The notes below the pieces were generated by a model. The model had not been told where the DNA came from. It ran no database searches and saw only the letters and a program-made list of their open reading frames with translations. A stretch of 64,000 bases of DNA from Gemmatimonas sp. Its GTDB lineage: Bacteria > Gemmatimonadota > Gemmatimonadetes > Gemmatimonadales > Gemmatimonadaceae. Location of the stretch: NCBI RefSeq assembly GCF_031426495.1, contig NZ_JANPLK010000085.1, forward strand, positions 9,964 through 73,963. Reading direction: 5' to 3'. Shown here piece after piece: positions 34,786-44,252 of the stretch; the stretch's first letter is position 1, and every line of letters begins with the position of its first letter. The translations under genes and the position numbers were made by a program.

Positions 34786-36699
34786 TCAGCTCACGCGCGG
34801 CGACTGATCGAGCACCACGCGGACGCGCTTGGCGAGTTGAAGCGAGGTAAACGGCTTCTGCAGGAAGGTGCGCTCGTCGAGCGATACCCCCTTCAGCAAC
34901 ACGGCGTCATCGGTGTAGCCCGATACGAACAGCACGCGTATGCCCGGGCGCATGATCTCGAGCTGCTCGGCGAGCTCGCGACCGTTCATGCCGGGCATCA
35001 CGACGTCGGTGACCAGCAGATCGATACGGCCGGGAAACGCGCGCGAGATGGCGATCGCGGAGTCACCGTCGGCGGCCGCCAGCACGCGATAGCCGCGACG
35101 TTCGAGCGCCGCGGTGGCGACGGCGCGCACACTGTCTTCATCTTCGGTGAGCAGGACGGTTTCCTGTCCGGTGAGCACCTCGGGTACTTCTTCCTCGACC
35201 GTCAGATCGGTGGGAAGCTCGCCAAGACGGGGTAGCAACAAATGAAACGTGGTGCCGTGTCCCGGCGCGCTGTTCACGCGGATCTCGCCGCCCGACTGAT
35301 CGATCATACCGTACGCGAGCGGCAGGCCGAGTCCTGTGCCCTTGCCGCGCTCCTTCGTGGTGAAGAAGGGCTCGAAGATGTGCTCGCGCACGGCATCGGT
35401 CATACCGACGCCCGTGTCGGTTACGCGGATCACGATCCAATCGCGCTGCACGTCGAGACCGAAGGTCTGCACTTCCTGTTCGCTCACCCGCGCGGTCGAC
35501 ACGCGCAGTGTTCCACCTGATGGCATCGCATCGCGTGCGTTGCTGGCCAGGCTGAGCATGACCTGTTCCAGCTGTGCGGCGTCAATGCGAATGGTACCGA
35601 GGTCACCGCCAAGCGTGGTGCTGACTTCGATGTGCTCGCCCATGAGCCGGCGGAGTAGACGGTCGAGAGCCATGATGACCGTGTTGGGATCGAGCACCGT
35701 GGGCTGCACGATCTGCTTGCGGCTGACGGCGAGGATCTGCTTGGAGAGATCGGTGCCGCGCACGGCGAGGGCGCGAATCTCACTCACGTCGCGACGTACG
35801 GGATCGTCGGCGGTCATCAGGGCAAGGGCGAGATCGCAGTAGCCCAGCATGCCGGTGAGCAGATTGCTGAAGTCGTGTGAGATACCGCCGGCGAACGTGC
35901 CGATGGCTTCCATCTTCTGCGATTGCCGCAGCTGTTCTTCGCTGCGAGCCAGCGCGCGCTCGGCTTCGCGCCGCGCCGTGACATCGATGCCTACCGACAG
36001 CCAGCTGGCGCGACCGAGCCGTCGCGAGGAGGTGGTGATGACTTCCATCTCGAGCTGACGGCCGGTCGCGGTGCGATGCAGCCAGGTGCCGGCGCTTTGC
36101 TTCGATTCGGAGAACGGCAGACGCGCCCCGCTGAATCGGGCGTGCTCGCTGGGTTCGAGCAGGTCGAGAATGCGCAGCGACAGAAACGTGTCGCGATCGT
36201 AGCCGTACTTCTCGACAGCGGCTTCGTTCACCGCGAGGACGAGCATGGTGTCGGCGTCCCAGGCCCACATCGGCAGCGGATTGGAATCGAACAGAAAACG
36301 ATAGCGTCGTTCGCTGTCGGCCAGTGCCGCGTTGCGTCGCTCGACAGTCTCGGCCATCTGATTGAGCGCTGTGGCGAGCGAGCCGATTTCATCACTGGAC
36401 CTGATGCGCGACCGGTGTCCGGCCACACCCACCGCCAGCGCGTGCGCATCGTCGATGAGTGCCTGCACCGGCCGTGAGATCTTGGTCCCGAAATACATGG
36501 CGAGGGTGATCGACACGATCAGCGCCCCGCCGAACAGCAACAGCCCCCGCCAACCGCTGTTCGGCATCGGTGTGAGCAGACTGACGAGCAGCGGTGGAGT
36601 GGACACGATCAACGCCATGCCGAGCAGTCGCGTGCGAAGCCCCGTTCCCCGTTGCGGTGGCGGAACGTCTTCTTGCTCGAGGGGCGATCGGTCGGGCAC
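34786..36699 (-). CDS. Hybrid sensor histidine kinase/response regulator
   Basis: A 637-residue membrane signalling protein. Two N-terminal helices (about 25-45 and 52-70) have almost no periplasmic loop. HAMP-like (KISRPVQALIDDAHAL) and PAS (YRFLFDSNPLPMWAWDAD) domains follow. The H-box is GGISHDFSNLLTGMLGYCD; the ATPase domain has NARDAMPSGG, DTGVGM and GKGTGLGLPLAYG; the C-terminal receiver domain has LLTEDEDSVRAV and LLVTDVVMPGMNG. The GTG start is 3 nt after the fabI stop. No separate output regulator is adjacent. Confidence 0.9.
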   Translation of the reverse strand: MPDRSPLEQEDVPPPQRGTGLRTRLLGMALIVSTPPLLVSLLTPMPNSGWRGLLLFGGALIVSITLAMYFGTKISRPVQALIDDAHALAVGVAGHRSRIRSSDEIGSLATALNQMAETVERRNAALADSERRYRFLFDSNPLPMWAWDADTMLVLAVNEAAVEKYGYDRDTFLSLRILDLLEPSEHARFSGARLPFSESKQSAGTWLHRTATGRQLEMEVITTSSRRLGRASWLSVGIDVTARREAERALARSEEQLRQSQKMEAIGTFAGGISHDFSNLLTGMLGYCDLALALMTADDPVRRDVSEIRALAVRGTDLSKQILAVSRKQIVQPTVLDPNTVIMALDRLLRRLMGEHIEVSTTLGGDLGTIRIDAAQLEQVMLSLASNARDAMPSGGTLRVSTARVSEQEVQTFGLDVQRDWIVIRVTDTGVGMTDAVREHIFEPFFTTKERGKGTGLGLPLAYGMIDQSGGEIRVNSAPGHGTTFHLLLPRLGELPTDLTVEEEVPEVLTGQETVLLTEDEDSVRAVATAALERRGYRVLAAADGDSAIAISRAFPGRIDLLVTDVVMPGMNGRELAEQLEIMRPGIRVLFVSGYTDDAVLLKGVSLDERTFLQKPFTSLQLAKRVRVVLDQSPRVS

Positions 36700-36702
36700 G
36701 GA

Positions 36703-37620
36703 CTACGCGCCGAGCGGCTCTACGCCGGCTGGCATCGTGATGGCCATGCCCATCGCGTGGTATCCCTTGTCCACATACACGGTGGAACCGGTGATGCCAC
36801 TGGCCAACGAGCTGGCCAAAAAGGCGGCGGTGTTGCCGACTTCGCTGGCGGTGAGTTCTTCAGCGAGCGGCGCATTGGCGGCGCAATACTTCACCATCTT
36901 GTCGATGATACCGATGGCGCTGGCCGCACGCGACGCATAGGGGCCAGCGCTGATGGTGTTCACGCGCAAGCCATACTTGCGACCGGCCTCGAACGACAGC
37001 ACGCGGGTGTCGCTCTCGAGCGCGGCCTTGGCCGACGACATGCCACCGCCGTAGCCGGGAATGGCGCGTTCACTGGCCATGTACGTGAGCGAGCAGACCG
37101 AGCCGCCCGGGCGCATGAGTGGCGCCAGGCGCTGTACCATGGACACGAGGGAGTAGGCGCTGGCGCTGGATGCGGCGAGATACCCGGCGCGGCTCACTTC
37201 AAGCAGTGGTTTCTTCACTTCCGGCCCGTTGGCCAGCGAATGGAAGACGATATCGAGCGACTGGTCGCCGAAGTCGGTCGCAATACGCTGGGCGAGCCCG
37301 CCGATCGAGAAGTCGCCGATGTCCTTGTAGCGCTTCGACTCGCGCACCTCGGCCGGCGCATCCTCGAGCGCGTCGTAGACGGCGTCGAGGGGATAGATGC
37401 GCTCGAAGGTGAGCAGCGATCCATCGCGCAGTGTGCGGGATTCATCCATCTTCCCGCGTTCGAGCAGGTTGAGGAAGATGTTGAGCGCCGGCGGCCACGT
37501 GGCGACACAAACCGAGGCGCCGGCCTCGGCGAAAGCCTTTGCGACGGCGAACCCGAAGCCGCCGTCGTCGGCGACGCCCGCCACGAGGGCGCGCTTGCCG
37601 GAAAGATCGATGGGTAGCAT
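36703..37620 (-). CDS. fabI: Enoyl-[acyl-carrier-protein] reductase, FabI (longer, plant-type)
   Basis: Catalyses the last reduction of fatty-acid elongation using NAD(P)H, as a soluble enzyme. The 305 residues contain AGVADDGGFGFAVAKAFAEAGA (cofactor loop), the insert-bearing region LDAVYDALEDAPAEVRESKR characteristic of plant and cyanobacterial-type ENRs, SLANGPEV, and the catalytic Tyr/Lys motif YGGGMSSAKAALESD. Its length exceeds the roughly 260 of E. coli FabI and matches the plant-like branch. It is followed after 3 nt by the histidine kinase gene and preceded at 40 bp by sua5. Confidence 0.92.
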   Translation of the reverse strand: MLPIDLSGKRALVAGVADDGGFGFAVAKAFAEAGASVCVATWPPALNIFLNLLERGKMDESRTLRDGSLLTFERIYPLDAVYDALEDAPAEVRESKRYKDIGDFSIGGLAQRIATDFGDQSLDIVFHSLANGPEVKKPLLEVSRAGYLAASSASAYSLVSMVQRLAPLMRPGGSVCSLTYMASERAIPGYGGGMSSAKAALESDTRVLSFEAGRKYGLRVNTISAGPYASRAASAIGIIDKMVKYCAANAPLAEELTASEVGNTAAFLASSLASGITGSTVYVDKGYHAMGMAITMPAGVEPLGA

Positions 37621-37660
37621 CTGGGCAAGATAGCAGCGAAGAGCGACTTGCGAAGCGCGT

Positions 37661-38701
37661 CTACCGCGCCGCCCGGGTGAGTCGATCCCGCAGGCCGGCC
37701 CAGCGGTCGTCTTCCGGCGGACGTTCGATCACGATGAGCGACGCGCCGCCAGCGTCAGCGGCGTGTAGTGCGGCGTACAGCGCTCTCGCGTAGGACGCCG
37801 GATCGTCCGGCATGCGCACGATCGTGCCATCCGGCACCGAGAGGGTGGTCGCTCTGAGGAGCGCCGTTACGGTGCCGGTTCCTTCACGCCTCTCCACGAG
37901 CGCGGTCTCGATCTCCGGTTGCTGCTCCGTGTCGAAGAGCCACACATCGGCGCGCGGGGCGTAATGACGATCGGCCATCCCGGGCGATCGCTGCGCCGCG
38001 GCCGTCGCCGCTGGTGCGTCGTGCGACACTGTGGCCGTCGCCGTTCGGACCGAGACGCCCGACCCACGCAGGGCACGCTCAAGATCGGAGGCGGAGATCA
38101 TGCCGGGCCGCAGAATGACCGCGTCAGGGCCGGAGAGGTCGACCACGGTGCTTTCGATACCCACCGAACTCGGACCTCCGTCGAGAATGAGCCCGACGCG
38201 GTCGCCGAGCGACGCCTGCACATGTTGGGCGGTGGTGGGACTGACCTGCGTAAAGCGATTGGCGCTGGGGGCCGCAATGGGTACGCCGGCGGCGCGTAGC
38301 AGGGCGAGCGCCACCGGATGTGCCGGTATCCGTATCGCCACGGCATCGAGCCCGGCCGTGGCCACGTCGGGCACCTGAGGGGCCTTGGGGAGCACTATCG
38401 TGAGCGGGCCCGGCCAGAATGCGGTCGCCAAGCGGTCGGCGGCTGGCGGCCAGTGCCGGGTGAGCGCTCGGGCGGCGACCACGTCGGGCACGTGGGCGAT
38501 CACCGGGTTCCAGGCGGGACGCCCCTTGGCGGTGTAAATGGCCACCACCGCGTCGGCGTCGAGCGCATTGGCCCCCAAGCCGTACACCGTTTCGGTGGGG
38601 AAGGCGACGAGCCCACCGCGTCGGAGCAGAGCGGCCGCGTGCTCGACGACCACGGGATCCGGGTTATCGGGGTCAAGCGTGAGAATGGGAGCGCCAGCCA
38701 T
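37661..38701 (-). CDS. sua5: Threonylcarbamoyl-AMP synthase (Sua5/YwlC type)
   Basis: Makes threonylcarbamoyl-AMP from threonine, bicarbonate and ATP, the first step of the t6A37 tRNA modification. The 346 residues show the YrdC domain (about 10-195) with RRGGLVAFPTETVYGLGANA, KGRPAWNPVIAHV and AAPSANRFTQVSPTTAQHV. The Sua5-type linker and C-terminal domain (about 215-346) distinguish it from the short TsaC form. A REP-like inverted repeat lies immediately in front of the start. Confidence 0.93.
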   Translation of the reverse strand: MAGAPILTLDPDNPDPVVVEHAAALLRRGGLVAFPTETVYGLGANALDADAVVAIYTAKGRPAWNPVIAHVPDVVAARALTRHWPPAADRLATAFWPGPLTIVLPKAPQVPDVATAGLDAVAIRIPAHPVALALLRAAGVPIAAPSANRFTQVSPTTAQHVQASLGDRVGLILDGGPSSVGIESTVVDLSGPDAVILRPGMISASDLERALRGSGVSVRTATATVSHDAPAATAAAQRSPGMADRHYAPRADVWLFDTEQQPEIETALVERREGTGTVTALLRATTLSVPDGTIVRMPDDPASYARALYAALHAADAGGASLIVIERPPEDDRWAGLRDRLTRAAR

Positions 38702-38714
38702 GCCGCAATCTAGC

Positions 38715-38751
38715 GTTCAAGGGGTCAGCGTCCTTGAACGGGCCCTTGAAC
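38715..38751. repeat. REP-like inverted repeat upstream of sua5
   Basis: GTTCAAGG-GGTCAGCGT-CCTTGAAC forms an 8-bp stem, and a second CCCTTGAAC follows that can compete for the left arm. The first 23 nt match the extreme right end of the window at 21 of 23 positions. The AAGGGGTCAG core resembles palindromes linked to REP-associated transposases (RAYT) in other bacteria. Confidence 0.65.
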
Positions 38752-38769
38752 GCCTCGAACGGCGGACCG

Positions 38770-39582
38770 CTACTGCCGCGACTCGATCACACCACGGGCA
38801 ATCCGGTCCACCAGCGCGGGCGACATCAGCTTGAGCAGGCGGCCGATCTTGCCACGCCACGTCATCACGATATCGCGATCACGCGCTGCCACGGCCGCAA
38901 GAATGAGGCGTCCGCACTCATCGGTCTCCATGGTTTCGCCCTTCCGACGCTTGTAGCCGCGATCCCCGAACGGGGTGCCATCGGGCGACAACGCCCGCTG
39001 GTTGATCTCCGAGAACACGAACCCGGGATAAATCATCGTGACCGTCACGCCGGTGCCATCGAGCTCGATGCGGAGCGAGTCGAAGAAGCCCGCCATCGCG
39101 TGCTTGGTGGCGGCGTAGGCGGTGCGCTTGGGGACGCCGGTGAGCCCGGTGAGGCTCGAAATCGCCACGATGCGGCCGTTCGAGCGCTTGAGATGCGGTA
39201 ATGCATGGGCGGTGCACCACACGCTGCCGAGGTAGTTGACCTTCATCAGCGTCTCGAAGATCGTGAGATCGGTGATGTCTTCGAACAGCCCACTCGAGCC
39301 CATGCCGGCGTTGTTCACCAGAATATCCAGCTGGCCGAAGTGCGCCACGGTGCGCTCGACGATCGACGCGCACGACGGCTCGACTCCCACATCGCCGACC
39401 ACCACCAGCGCCTGAGCACCGAGCGCCCGGCACTCGGCGGCCACGGATTCCAGCCGCGCGGCATCGCGCGCCGCGAGCGCCACCCGGGCGCCGTTGGCGG
39501 CGAACTGTCGGGCCAACTCCGCGCCGATCCCGCTCGAGGCGCCGGTGATCAGCACGACCTGCCCGGCGAAACGACCGCTCAC
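38770..39582 (-). CDS. Short-chain dehydrogenase/reductase
   Basis: A 270-residue classical SDR. The NAD(P)-binding TGASSGIG is near residue 14, NNAG follows in the middle, and the catalytic Ser and the YAATK tetrad are in AISSLTGLTGVPKRTAYAATK. The substrate is unknown. The GTG start lies in the stop of the upstream DUF2007 gene (GTGA overlap), so the two are translationally coupled. Confidence 0.9.
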   Translation of the reverse strand: MSGRFAGQVVLITGASSGIGAELARQFAANGARVALAARDAARLESVAAECRALGAQALVVVGDVGVEPSCASIVERTVAHFGQLDILVNNAGMGSSGLFEDITDLTIFETLMKVNYLGSVWCTAHALPHLKRSNGRIVAISSLTGLTGVPKRTAYAATKHAMAGFFDSLRIELDGTGVTVTMIYPGFVFSEINQRALSPDGTPFGDRGYKRRKGETMETDECGRLILAAVAARDRDIVMTWRGKIGRLLKLMSPALVDRIARGVIESRQ

Positions 39583-39839
39583 GGGTGCCCGGCGGCGTCA
39601 TCAGGGCCGAGCAGGTCGTCGATGTACGGATCGCCTTCGAACGGCGCATCGAGGATGCGCAAGGCATGCTCGGCGTCACCGACCCGTACGGCGAGGCGCA
39701 CCGGATACACGAAATGCATGGCCGGCAGCATGCCGCCCGCGTCGTCGCGCAGCACCACGGCCGGAATGTGATGTGCTTCCAGTACGCTGCGTGCAACGAG
39801 CGCTTCCATCTCGTTCACGTAATTCCGGATGACCTTCAT
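39579..39839 (-). CDS. DUF2007-like small protein
   Basis: An 86-residue protein resembling DUF2007 putative signal-transducing proteins: MKVIRNYVNEMEALVARSVL followed by EAHHIPAVVLRDDAG, then YPVRLAVRVGDAEHALRIL. The internal ATG is preferred over one 21 codons upstream because family members begin with this kind of strand. An Asp-rich tail (DPYIDDLLGPDD) follows. It is coupled to the SDR gene. Function unknown. Confidence 0.75.
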   Translation of the reverse strand: MKVIRNYVNEMEALVARSVLEAHHIPAVVLRDDAGGMLPAMHFVYPVRLAVRVGDAEHALRILDAPFEGDPYIDDLLGPDDAAGHP

Positions 39840-39918
39840 GGCGGCTCCCATAAGGGCGAACATATCGCGCGGGTCGCGCCACCGTGAGGGGAGCGTGTAC
39901 ACCGACTAGATTGCAGGA

Positions 39919-40506
39919 ATGGCGGCGTCCTTCGGCATTTTCGTACTGGCAGAGCTTCCTGGCGAAGCAGGCGCCATGGTGCGCGAGATTCAACAGCGTT
40001 TCGATCCCAAGCTGGCCCGGCTCACGCCTCCACATGTGACGCTGGTCGGCTCTTCGGGCGTGGGCGCGATGCCCACGGATACCCCGGTCGCGCGTATTCG
40101 GGAAGCGTTGGAGCCGATCGCGGCCAGCACGGCACCCATGGAACTGGCGCTGGGGCTGCCGCACCGGTTCATGCAGACGGATATCGTGTCGTTGCCGTTG
40201 GATCACAATGGGCCGCTGCGGGCGCTCCACGAACGGATCGCGCGCAGCGGACTCCCGTTCAAGCAGGCGCGGTTCCGGTTCACGCCGCATTGCACCCTGA
40301 GCTTCTATCCCATGCTGACGCCGGCACGCGAACGCGAGCTGCTGGCCATGCGCGTGAATGCCCCGGCGATCATCGAGCGGCTGCAGGTCTATCTCACGCG
40401 CGATCCGCAGCCGTCCAAGCTGTTGTTCGAGGTCGCGCTGACCGGCGAACTTACGGGCAGCGCGTCTCCGGGCGCAGCTTCTGGTACGTCGACATCGCGT
40501 GCTTGA
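39919..40506 (+). CDS. 2'-5' RNA ligase/2H phosphoesterase family protein
   Basis: A 195-residue protein with the two HxT motifs of the 2H superfamily: HVT at 39-41 (LTPPHVTLVG) and HCT at 124-126 (RFTPHCTLSF). Members act on 2'-5' or cyclic phosphodiester bonds in RNA or nucleotides; the substrate here is unknown. The C-terminal tail is Ser/Ala/Gly-rich and its last 56 nt overlap the end of a convergent gene. Confidence 0.85.
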   Translation: MAASFGIFVLAELPGEAGAMVREIQQRFDPKLARLTPPHVTLVGSSGVGAMPTDTPVARIREALEPIAASTAPMELALGLPHRFMQTDIVSLPLDHNGPLRALHERIARSGLPFKQARFRFTPHCTLSFYPMLTPARERELLAMRVNAPAIIERLQVYLTRDPQPSKLLFEVALTGELTGSASPGAASGTSTSRA

Positions 40507-40942
40507 GTCCCAGTAGCGCCGAGGCTTCGAGTTCGTACTCAAGCTGCAGGTCGCCGAGCTTCTCGGCATCGTGCTGGGTGAGCTGACGCGACGCCTTCTC
40601 GGCGATGCTGTGACGACGGAGGTACTCGCGGGCGGCGAGCCACATGGCGTTGGCGGCTTGCCGGATGTCGGCGTCGTCACTGATGGTGACTTTCGAGCAG
40701 GTCTTTTCGAAGTCGCGCACGCACTCGGCGAGCGCCAAATCGATGTTATCCACCATGGCGTGGGCGGCTCCGAGCTCGGATTTTGCCACCGACAACGCGT
40801 TCAGGCGGGCGAGTCGCTCGTGCTGACGGCAGGTCTCCGACGCCGTACGCGCGAGGGCGTCGCAGCAGTACATCGGCCCCTGCTGCGCAGCGGTCGGGTC
40901 GTCGAGCATCATCGAGGAAGCAGCAGCGCGGGAGGGAGACAT
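40451..40942 (-). CDS. Hypothetical helical protein
   Basis: A 163-residue protein of unknown function when started at MSPSRAAASSMM; two in-frame ATGs further upstream (41005 and 41143) are possible. It is almost entirely helical with a cysteine-containing N-terminal part (GPMYCCDALARTASETC), then ALAECVRDFEKTCSKVTI and a charged C-terminal helix (DAEKLGDLQLEYELEASALL). No signal peptide is seen with this start. It is judged real because its composition is protein-like and it fills a gap between two known genes. No family recognised. Confidence 0.6.
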   Translation of the reverse strand: MSPSRAAASSMMLDDPTAAQQGPMYCCDALARTASETCRQHERLARLNALSVAKSELGAAHAMVDNIDLALAECVRDFEKTCSKVTISDDADIRQAANAMWLAAREYLRRHSIAEKASRQLTQHDAEKLGDLQLEYELEASALLGLKHAMSTYQKLRPETRCP

Positions 40943-41113
40943 GGTGGGGGCAAGAGTGGCCAGCGGGTACGTGCGCCTGATAACCGGTTCGAACAGACGT
41001 ACCATGTGATCTAGCGAACGCACCCATACGCGTGGTAGTGGGTGCGCGAAGGCCGATACGTGAATCGACACAAGTCGGACCCGAGGTTTCGGCGCGGCCT
41101 GTATGCTTGATGT

Positions 41114-41920
41114 ATGACTGCCCATATCGATTCCTTCGAGCATTTGCTCATCGACACGACGGCCGCCGGCGTGCGCACGATCACACTGAACCGTCCCGAA
41201 CGGCTCAATGCGGTGAACCCGCGACTGGCCGACGAACTGCCGATCGCGATGGCGAACGCGGCCCGTGAGGATGCGGTCCGCGTGGTGGTGATCACCGGCG
41301 CGGGACGGGGGTTCTGTGCCGGTCTCGATCTTGGTGAGCCGAGTCTGCGTGAGGATGCCGACCGTGCCACGCGACTGGATCCCTACTACTGGGTGGGACG
41401 CTGGGTGCAGTCGATCACGTCGTGCGAGAAGCCGGTGATCGCGGCGGTGAACGGCGCGGCGGCCGGTGCCGGATTCGGTCTGGCCCTGGCCTGTGATCTC
41501 CGTCTCGTGCGGGCGAGCGCAACGGTCACCGCGGGCTACGTGCGCCGCGGGCTATCGCCCGACGCCGGTGTCACCTGGTTTCTGCCGCGGTTGATCGGAC
41601 ACGCGCGCGCCACCGACATCATTCTCACCGGTCGTGATGTGCACGCCGACGAAGCGGAGCGCATCGGACTCGCCACCTCGGTGCTGGCCGACGATGCGTT
41701 CGCCGATGGTGTGCAGCGCTATGCAGCGCAGCTGGCTGCCGGCGCACCGCTCGCGCTGGCACTATCGAAGCGACTGCTGCTGGCGAGTCCCGACGCGACG
41801 CTCGACGCGCAACTGCGCGAGGAGTTCACGCACATCAAGAGCTGCTTCGCGAGTGCCGATGTGCGCGAGGCGATGGCGGCGTTCAGGGAGAAGCGCGTCC
41901 CGACGTTCGATGGACGCTGA
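41114..41920 (+). CDS. Enoyl-CoA hydratase/isomerase family protein
   Basis: A 268-residue crotonase-fold enzyme. TITLNRPERLNAVN opens the fold; the oxyanion-hole region is GAGRGFCAGLDLGEPS and the second signature is KPVIAAVNGAAAGAGFGLALACD. An LSPDAGVTWFLPRLIG segment, as in 2-(1,2-epoxy-1,2-dihydrophenyl)acetyl-CoA isomerase-like members, suggests fatty-acid or aromatic CoA metabolism. The exact reaction cannot be fixed. No other beta-oxidation gene is adjacent. Confidence 0.9.
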   Translation: MTAHIDSFEHLLIDTTAAGVRTITLNRPERLNAVNPRLADELPIAMANAAREDAVRVVVITGAGRGFCAGLDLGEPSLREDADRATRLDPYYWVGRWVQSITSCEKPVIAAVNGAAAGAGFGLALACDLRLVRASATVTAGYVRRGLSPDAGVTWFLPRLIGHARATDIILTGRDVHADEAERIGLATSVLADDAFADGVQRYAAQLAAGAPLALALSKRLLLASPDATLDAQLREEFTHIKSCFASADVREAMAAFREKRVPTFDGR

Positions 41921-41932
41921 ACGCGACGTGAC

Positions 41933-43123
41933 TCAGCTCGTGTGGTTGCGCCCAGGGTTGTAGCGCAGACTGCCGGGCAGGGAGTTGAGCAGCGGTCCAA
42001 GTTCGGTGGCCCGCTCGAGCGTGGTCACGAAGGTGAGTCCGTCAAGTGACACCACAAGCAGCCCTGAAATCCCGTAGGCAACGACGCAGCAGCCGTCGGC
42101 GTGAATCACGTTGCCGGAGGCGTCGACACAGTGTACGTGGCCCATCACACCATTGCCGGTGTCGTCGAGGTCCCGCACGCGGCGCAGCGACGCCCAGGTG
42201 CCGACGTCGTCCCACGCACACTCGGTCGGTAGCACCACCAGATTGCGACTGCGCTCGAGCAACCCGCGGTCGATCGAGACCGACGTGACCAGCTCGGCGA
42301 AGCTGGACATGTCGCCGGCGGCCAACTTGGGCAATCCGTGCTGTAGCTCACCGGTATTGGCCTCGAGCTCGTCGAGCACGACGCGCGCGCGCCACACGAA
42401 AATGCCGGAGTTCCAAAGCGCGCCCTTGTCGATGAGCGTGTCGGCCAGCACCGCGGTGGGCTTCTCCACAAAGTGCTCCACCCGGCACGCGCCGCCCTCG
42501 GCCCGCGAGATGAACGGATCGAACGGCGCGCCGGGCTGCAGGTAGCCGAAGCCGGTTTCGCATCGCGTGGGCGTGGCGCCCAGGGCCACGAGCACGGGCT
42601 CCGACGACGCGATCGTAGCGGCCCGTCGCAGCGCGTCGCGGAAGACCCCGGGAAACCCGACCGACAGATCGGCGTGCAGGGCGCAGAAGACGGTGTCGGG
42701 ACCGGCGCGCTTGGCGACTTCATGGGCGCCCCAGGCCAGCGCGGCGGCTGTGCCGAGCGGGCGCGGCTCGATGAGCATATTGGCGCGCGGGACTTCCGGA
42801 ATCGCTTCGTGGAGCGCGTCAGCGATGTCCGCGCTGGTGACGACGAGCACGCGTTCGGCGGGCACCAGCGGAGAGAGGCGCTCGATGGTATCGACAATGA
42901 GCGGGCGCTCGTTGACGAGGGCCAGCAGCTGCTTGGGGCGCTTGGGCGTGCTCAGCGGCCAGAAGCGGGTGCCGATACCACCAGCGAAGACCACGGCCCA
43001 GAGTGCGGTCTGCGTCTCGGGCAGGGGCTCAAGTTCGAACTCCTCCATGGGATCCGCGATCGGCGATGATTCGACGATCACGGGTGGTGCGACGTGAGGA
43101 GCGACAGCGCGGGGCTCTGGCAT
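41933..43123 (-). CDS. Mannose-1-phosphate guanylyltransferase
   Basis: Forms GDP-mannose from mannose-1-phosphate and GTP for glycan synthesis. A 396-residue protein: the nucleotidyltransferase signature FAGGIGTRFWPLSTPKRPKQ is near residue 50, with later FVEKPTAVLADTLI and WNSGIFVWRA. The short C-terminal part lacks a full phosphomannose-isomerase domain. The ATG giving MPEPRAVAPH is chosen, though a start nearer the conserved core is possible because the first 40 residues are not conserved-looking. It diverges from the DUF1835 gene. Confidence 0.9.
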   Translation of the reverse strand: MPEPRAVAPHVAPPVIVESSPIADPMEEFELEPLPETQTALWAVVFAGGIGTRFWPLSTPKRPKQLLALVNERPLIVDTIERLSPLVPAERVLVVTSADIADALHEAIPEVPRANMLIEPRPLGTAAALAWGAHEVAKRAGPDTVFCALHADLSVGFPGVFRDALRRAATIASSEPVLVALGATPTRCETGFGYLQPGAPFDPFISRAEGGACRVEHFVEKPTAVLADTLIDKGALWNSGIFVWRARVVLDELEANTGELQHGLPKLAAGDMSSFAELVTSVSIDRGLLERSRNLVVLPTECAWDDVGTWASLRRVRDLDDTGNGVMGHVHCVDASGNVIHADGCCVVAYGISGLLVVSLDGLTFVTTLERATELGPLLNSLPGSLRYNPGRNHTS

Positions 43124-43220
43124 CGTGGCAGCGGAGTGAAGAACACGAAGGGCGGGCCGCGAATGCAAACGCCCGTGGCAACTGGCGCATCTGCTCGGCT
43201 ACGGACAACATACTTATGCC

Positions 43221-44252
43221 ATGCTCACCCTGCACCTTACCAACGGCGACTCGGCCGCCAGCGCGCTCGCGCGCTCCGGCCTTCCCGGGGACATTGTCTC
43301 CTGGCGCGACCTGCTGCACGACGGTCCCGTGCCAGCGGATGACGACCTCGGCGCGTTTCATCGCGTCCGCGCCGATTTTCTGGCCAGCCGAGGGTGGTCG
43401 AACATCGCGGCGGCGGTCAGCGACTTCGAGCAGCGGGATGCGCGCCTGGAGGATGTCGGCGCGGGCGATGAAGTGGTGTTGTGGTTCGAGCCCGACTTGT
43501 ACGATCAACTGCAGCTGATCCAGATTCTGGCGCGATTCGAGCGCCGGGCACCGAGTGAGCGGCCGCTGCTCACGATCGTGCCTGCCGACTGCTACCTCGG
43601 ACCGATGTTGCCGGAGAAGTTCGTGCCATTGTACGCGGCACGTCGCGCGATTACATCGGACGATCTGGTGCACGGTGGGATCGCTTGGCGCGCCTTTACG
43701 TCGAGTACGCCAGACGACTTGCTGCACGTGACTAACCGGCTCGACCGCGAGGTGACCGCGCGAACCTTCACGTCGGACGATCGCGTGCGGTTGCCGCATC
43801 TGGTGGCGGCGTTGCGTCGGCAGCTCGAGGAGTATCCGGATACGGACGCCGGATTGTCGCGCAGCGAGCGACAGTTGTGTGAAGCGCTGTCGCCGGGCAC
43901 GATCACGCTGGGCAAGCTGTTCGCGGCGCATCAGGCGACGGAGTCGTGGGTATGGCTCGGGGATTGGAGCTTCGCGTGGTACGCCGAGCGTCTCAGTGAT
44001 TGCGCGCATCCGATCGTGGTGCATACCAACGGATCCCGCGTGATTGCGCCGTTGCGGGACACCGATGGCCGAGCGTTCTGGGAGCGTGCGGTGCAACTCA
44101 CGCCATTCGGGCAGGATGTGGTTCGCGCCCGCGCCGATGCAGTTCGGGCCAACGGGATCGATCGCTGGATCGGCGGCACGCACTGCACGAATGCGCAGTA
44201 CTGGCGTTGGGACGCGCGCACGCAACGGACCGAACTCTTTCCCCGCCCATGA
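43221..44252 (+). CDS. DUF1835 domain-containing protein
   Basis: A 343-residue protein with the DUF1835 N-terminal domain: MLTLHLTNGDSAASALARSG, then WRDLLHDGPVPAD and VLWFEPDLYDQLQLIQIL. A C-terminal region of about 150 residues carries LGDWSFAWYAERLSD. Function is unknown for this family. Its stop overlaps the start of the PLP-dependent enzyme gene (ATGA), so the two are probably expressed together. Confidence 0.85.
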   Translation: MLTLHLTNGDSAASALARSGLPGDIVSWRDLLHDGPVPADDDLGAFHRVRADFLASRGWSNIAAAVSDFEQRDARLEDVGAGDEVVLWFEPDLYDQLQLIQILARFERRAPSERPLLTIVPADCYLGPMLPEKFVPLYAARRAITSDDLVHGGIAWRAFTSSTPDDLLHVTNRLDREVTARTFTSDDRVRLPHLVAALRRQLEEYPDTDAGLSRSERQLCEALSPGTITLGKLFAAHQATESWVWLGDWSFAWYAERLSDCAHPIVVHTNGSRVIAPLRDTDGRAFWERAVQLTPFGQDVVRARADAVRANGIDRWIGGTHCTNAQYWRWDARTQRTELFPRP

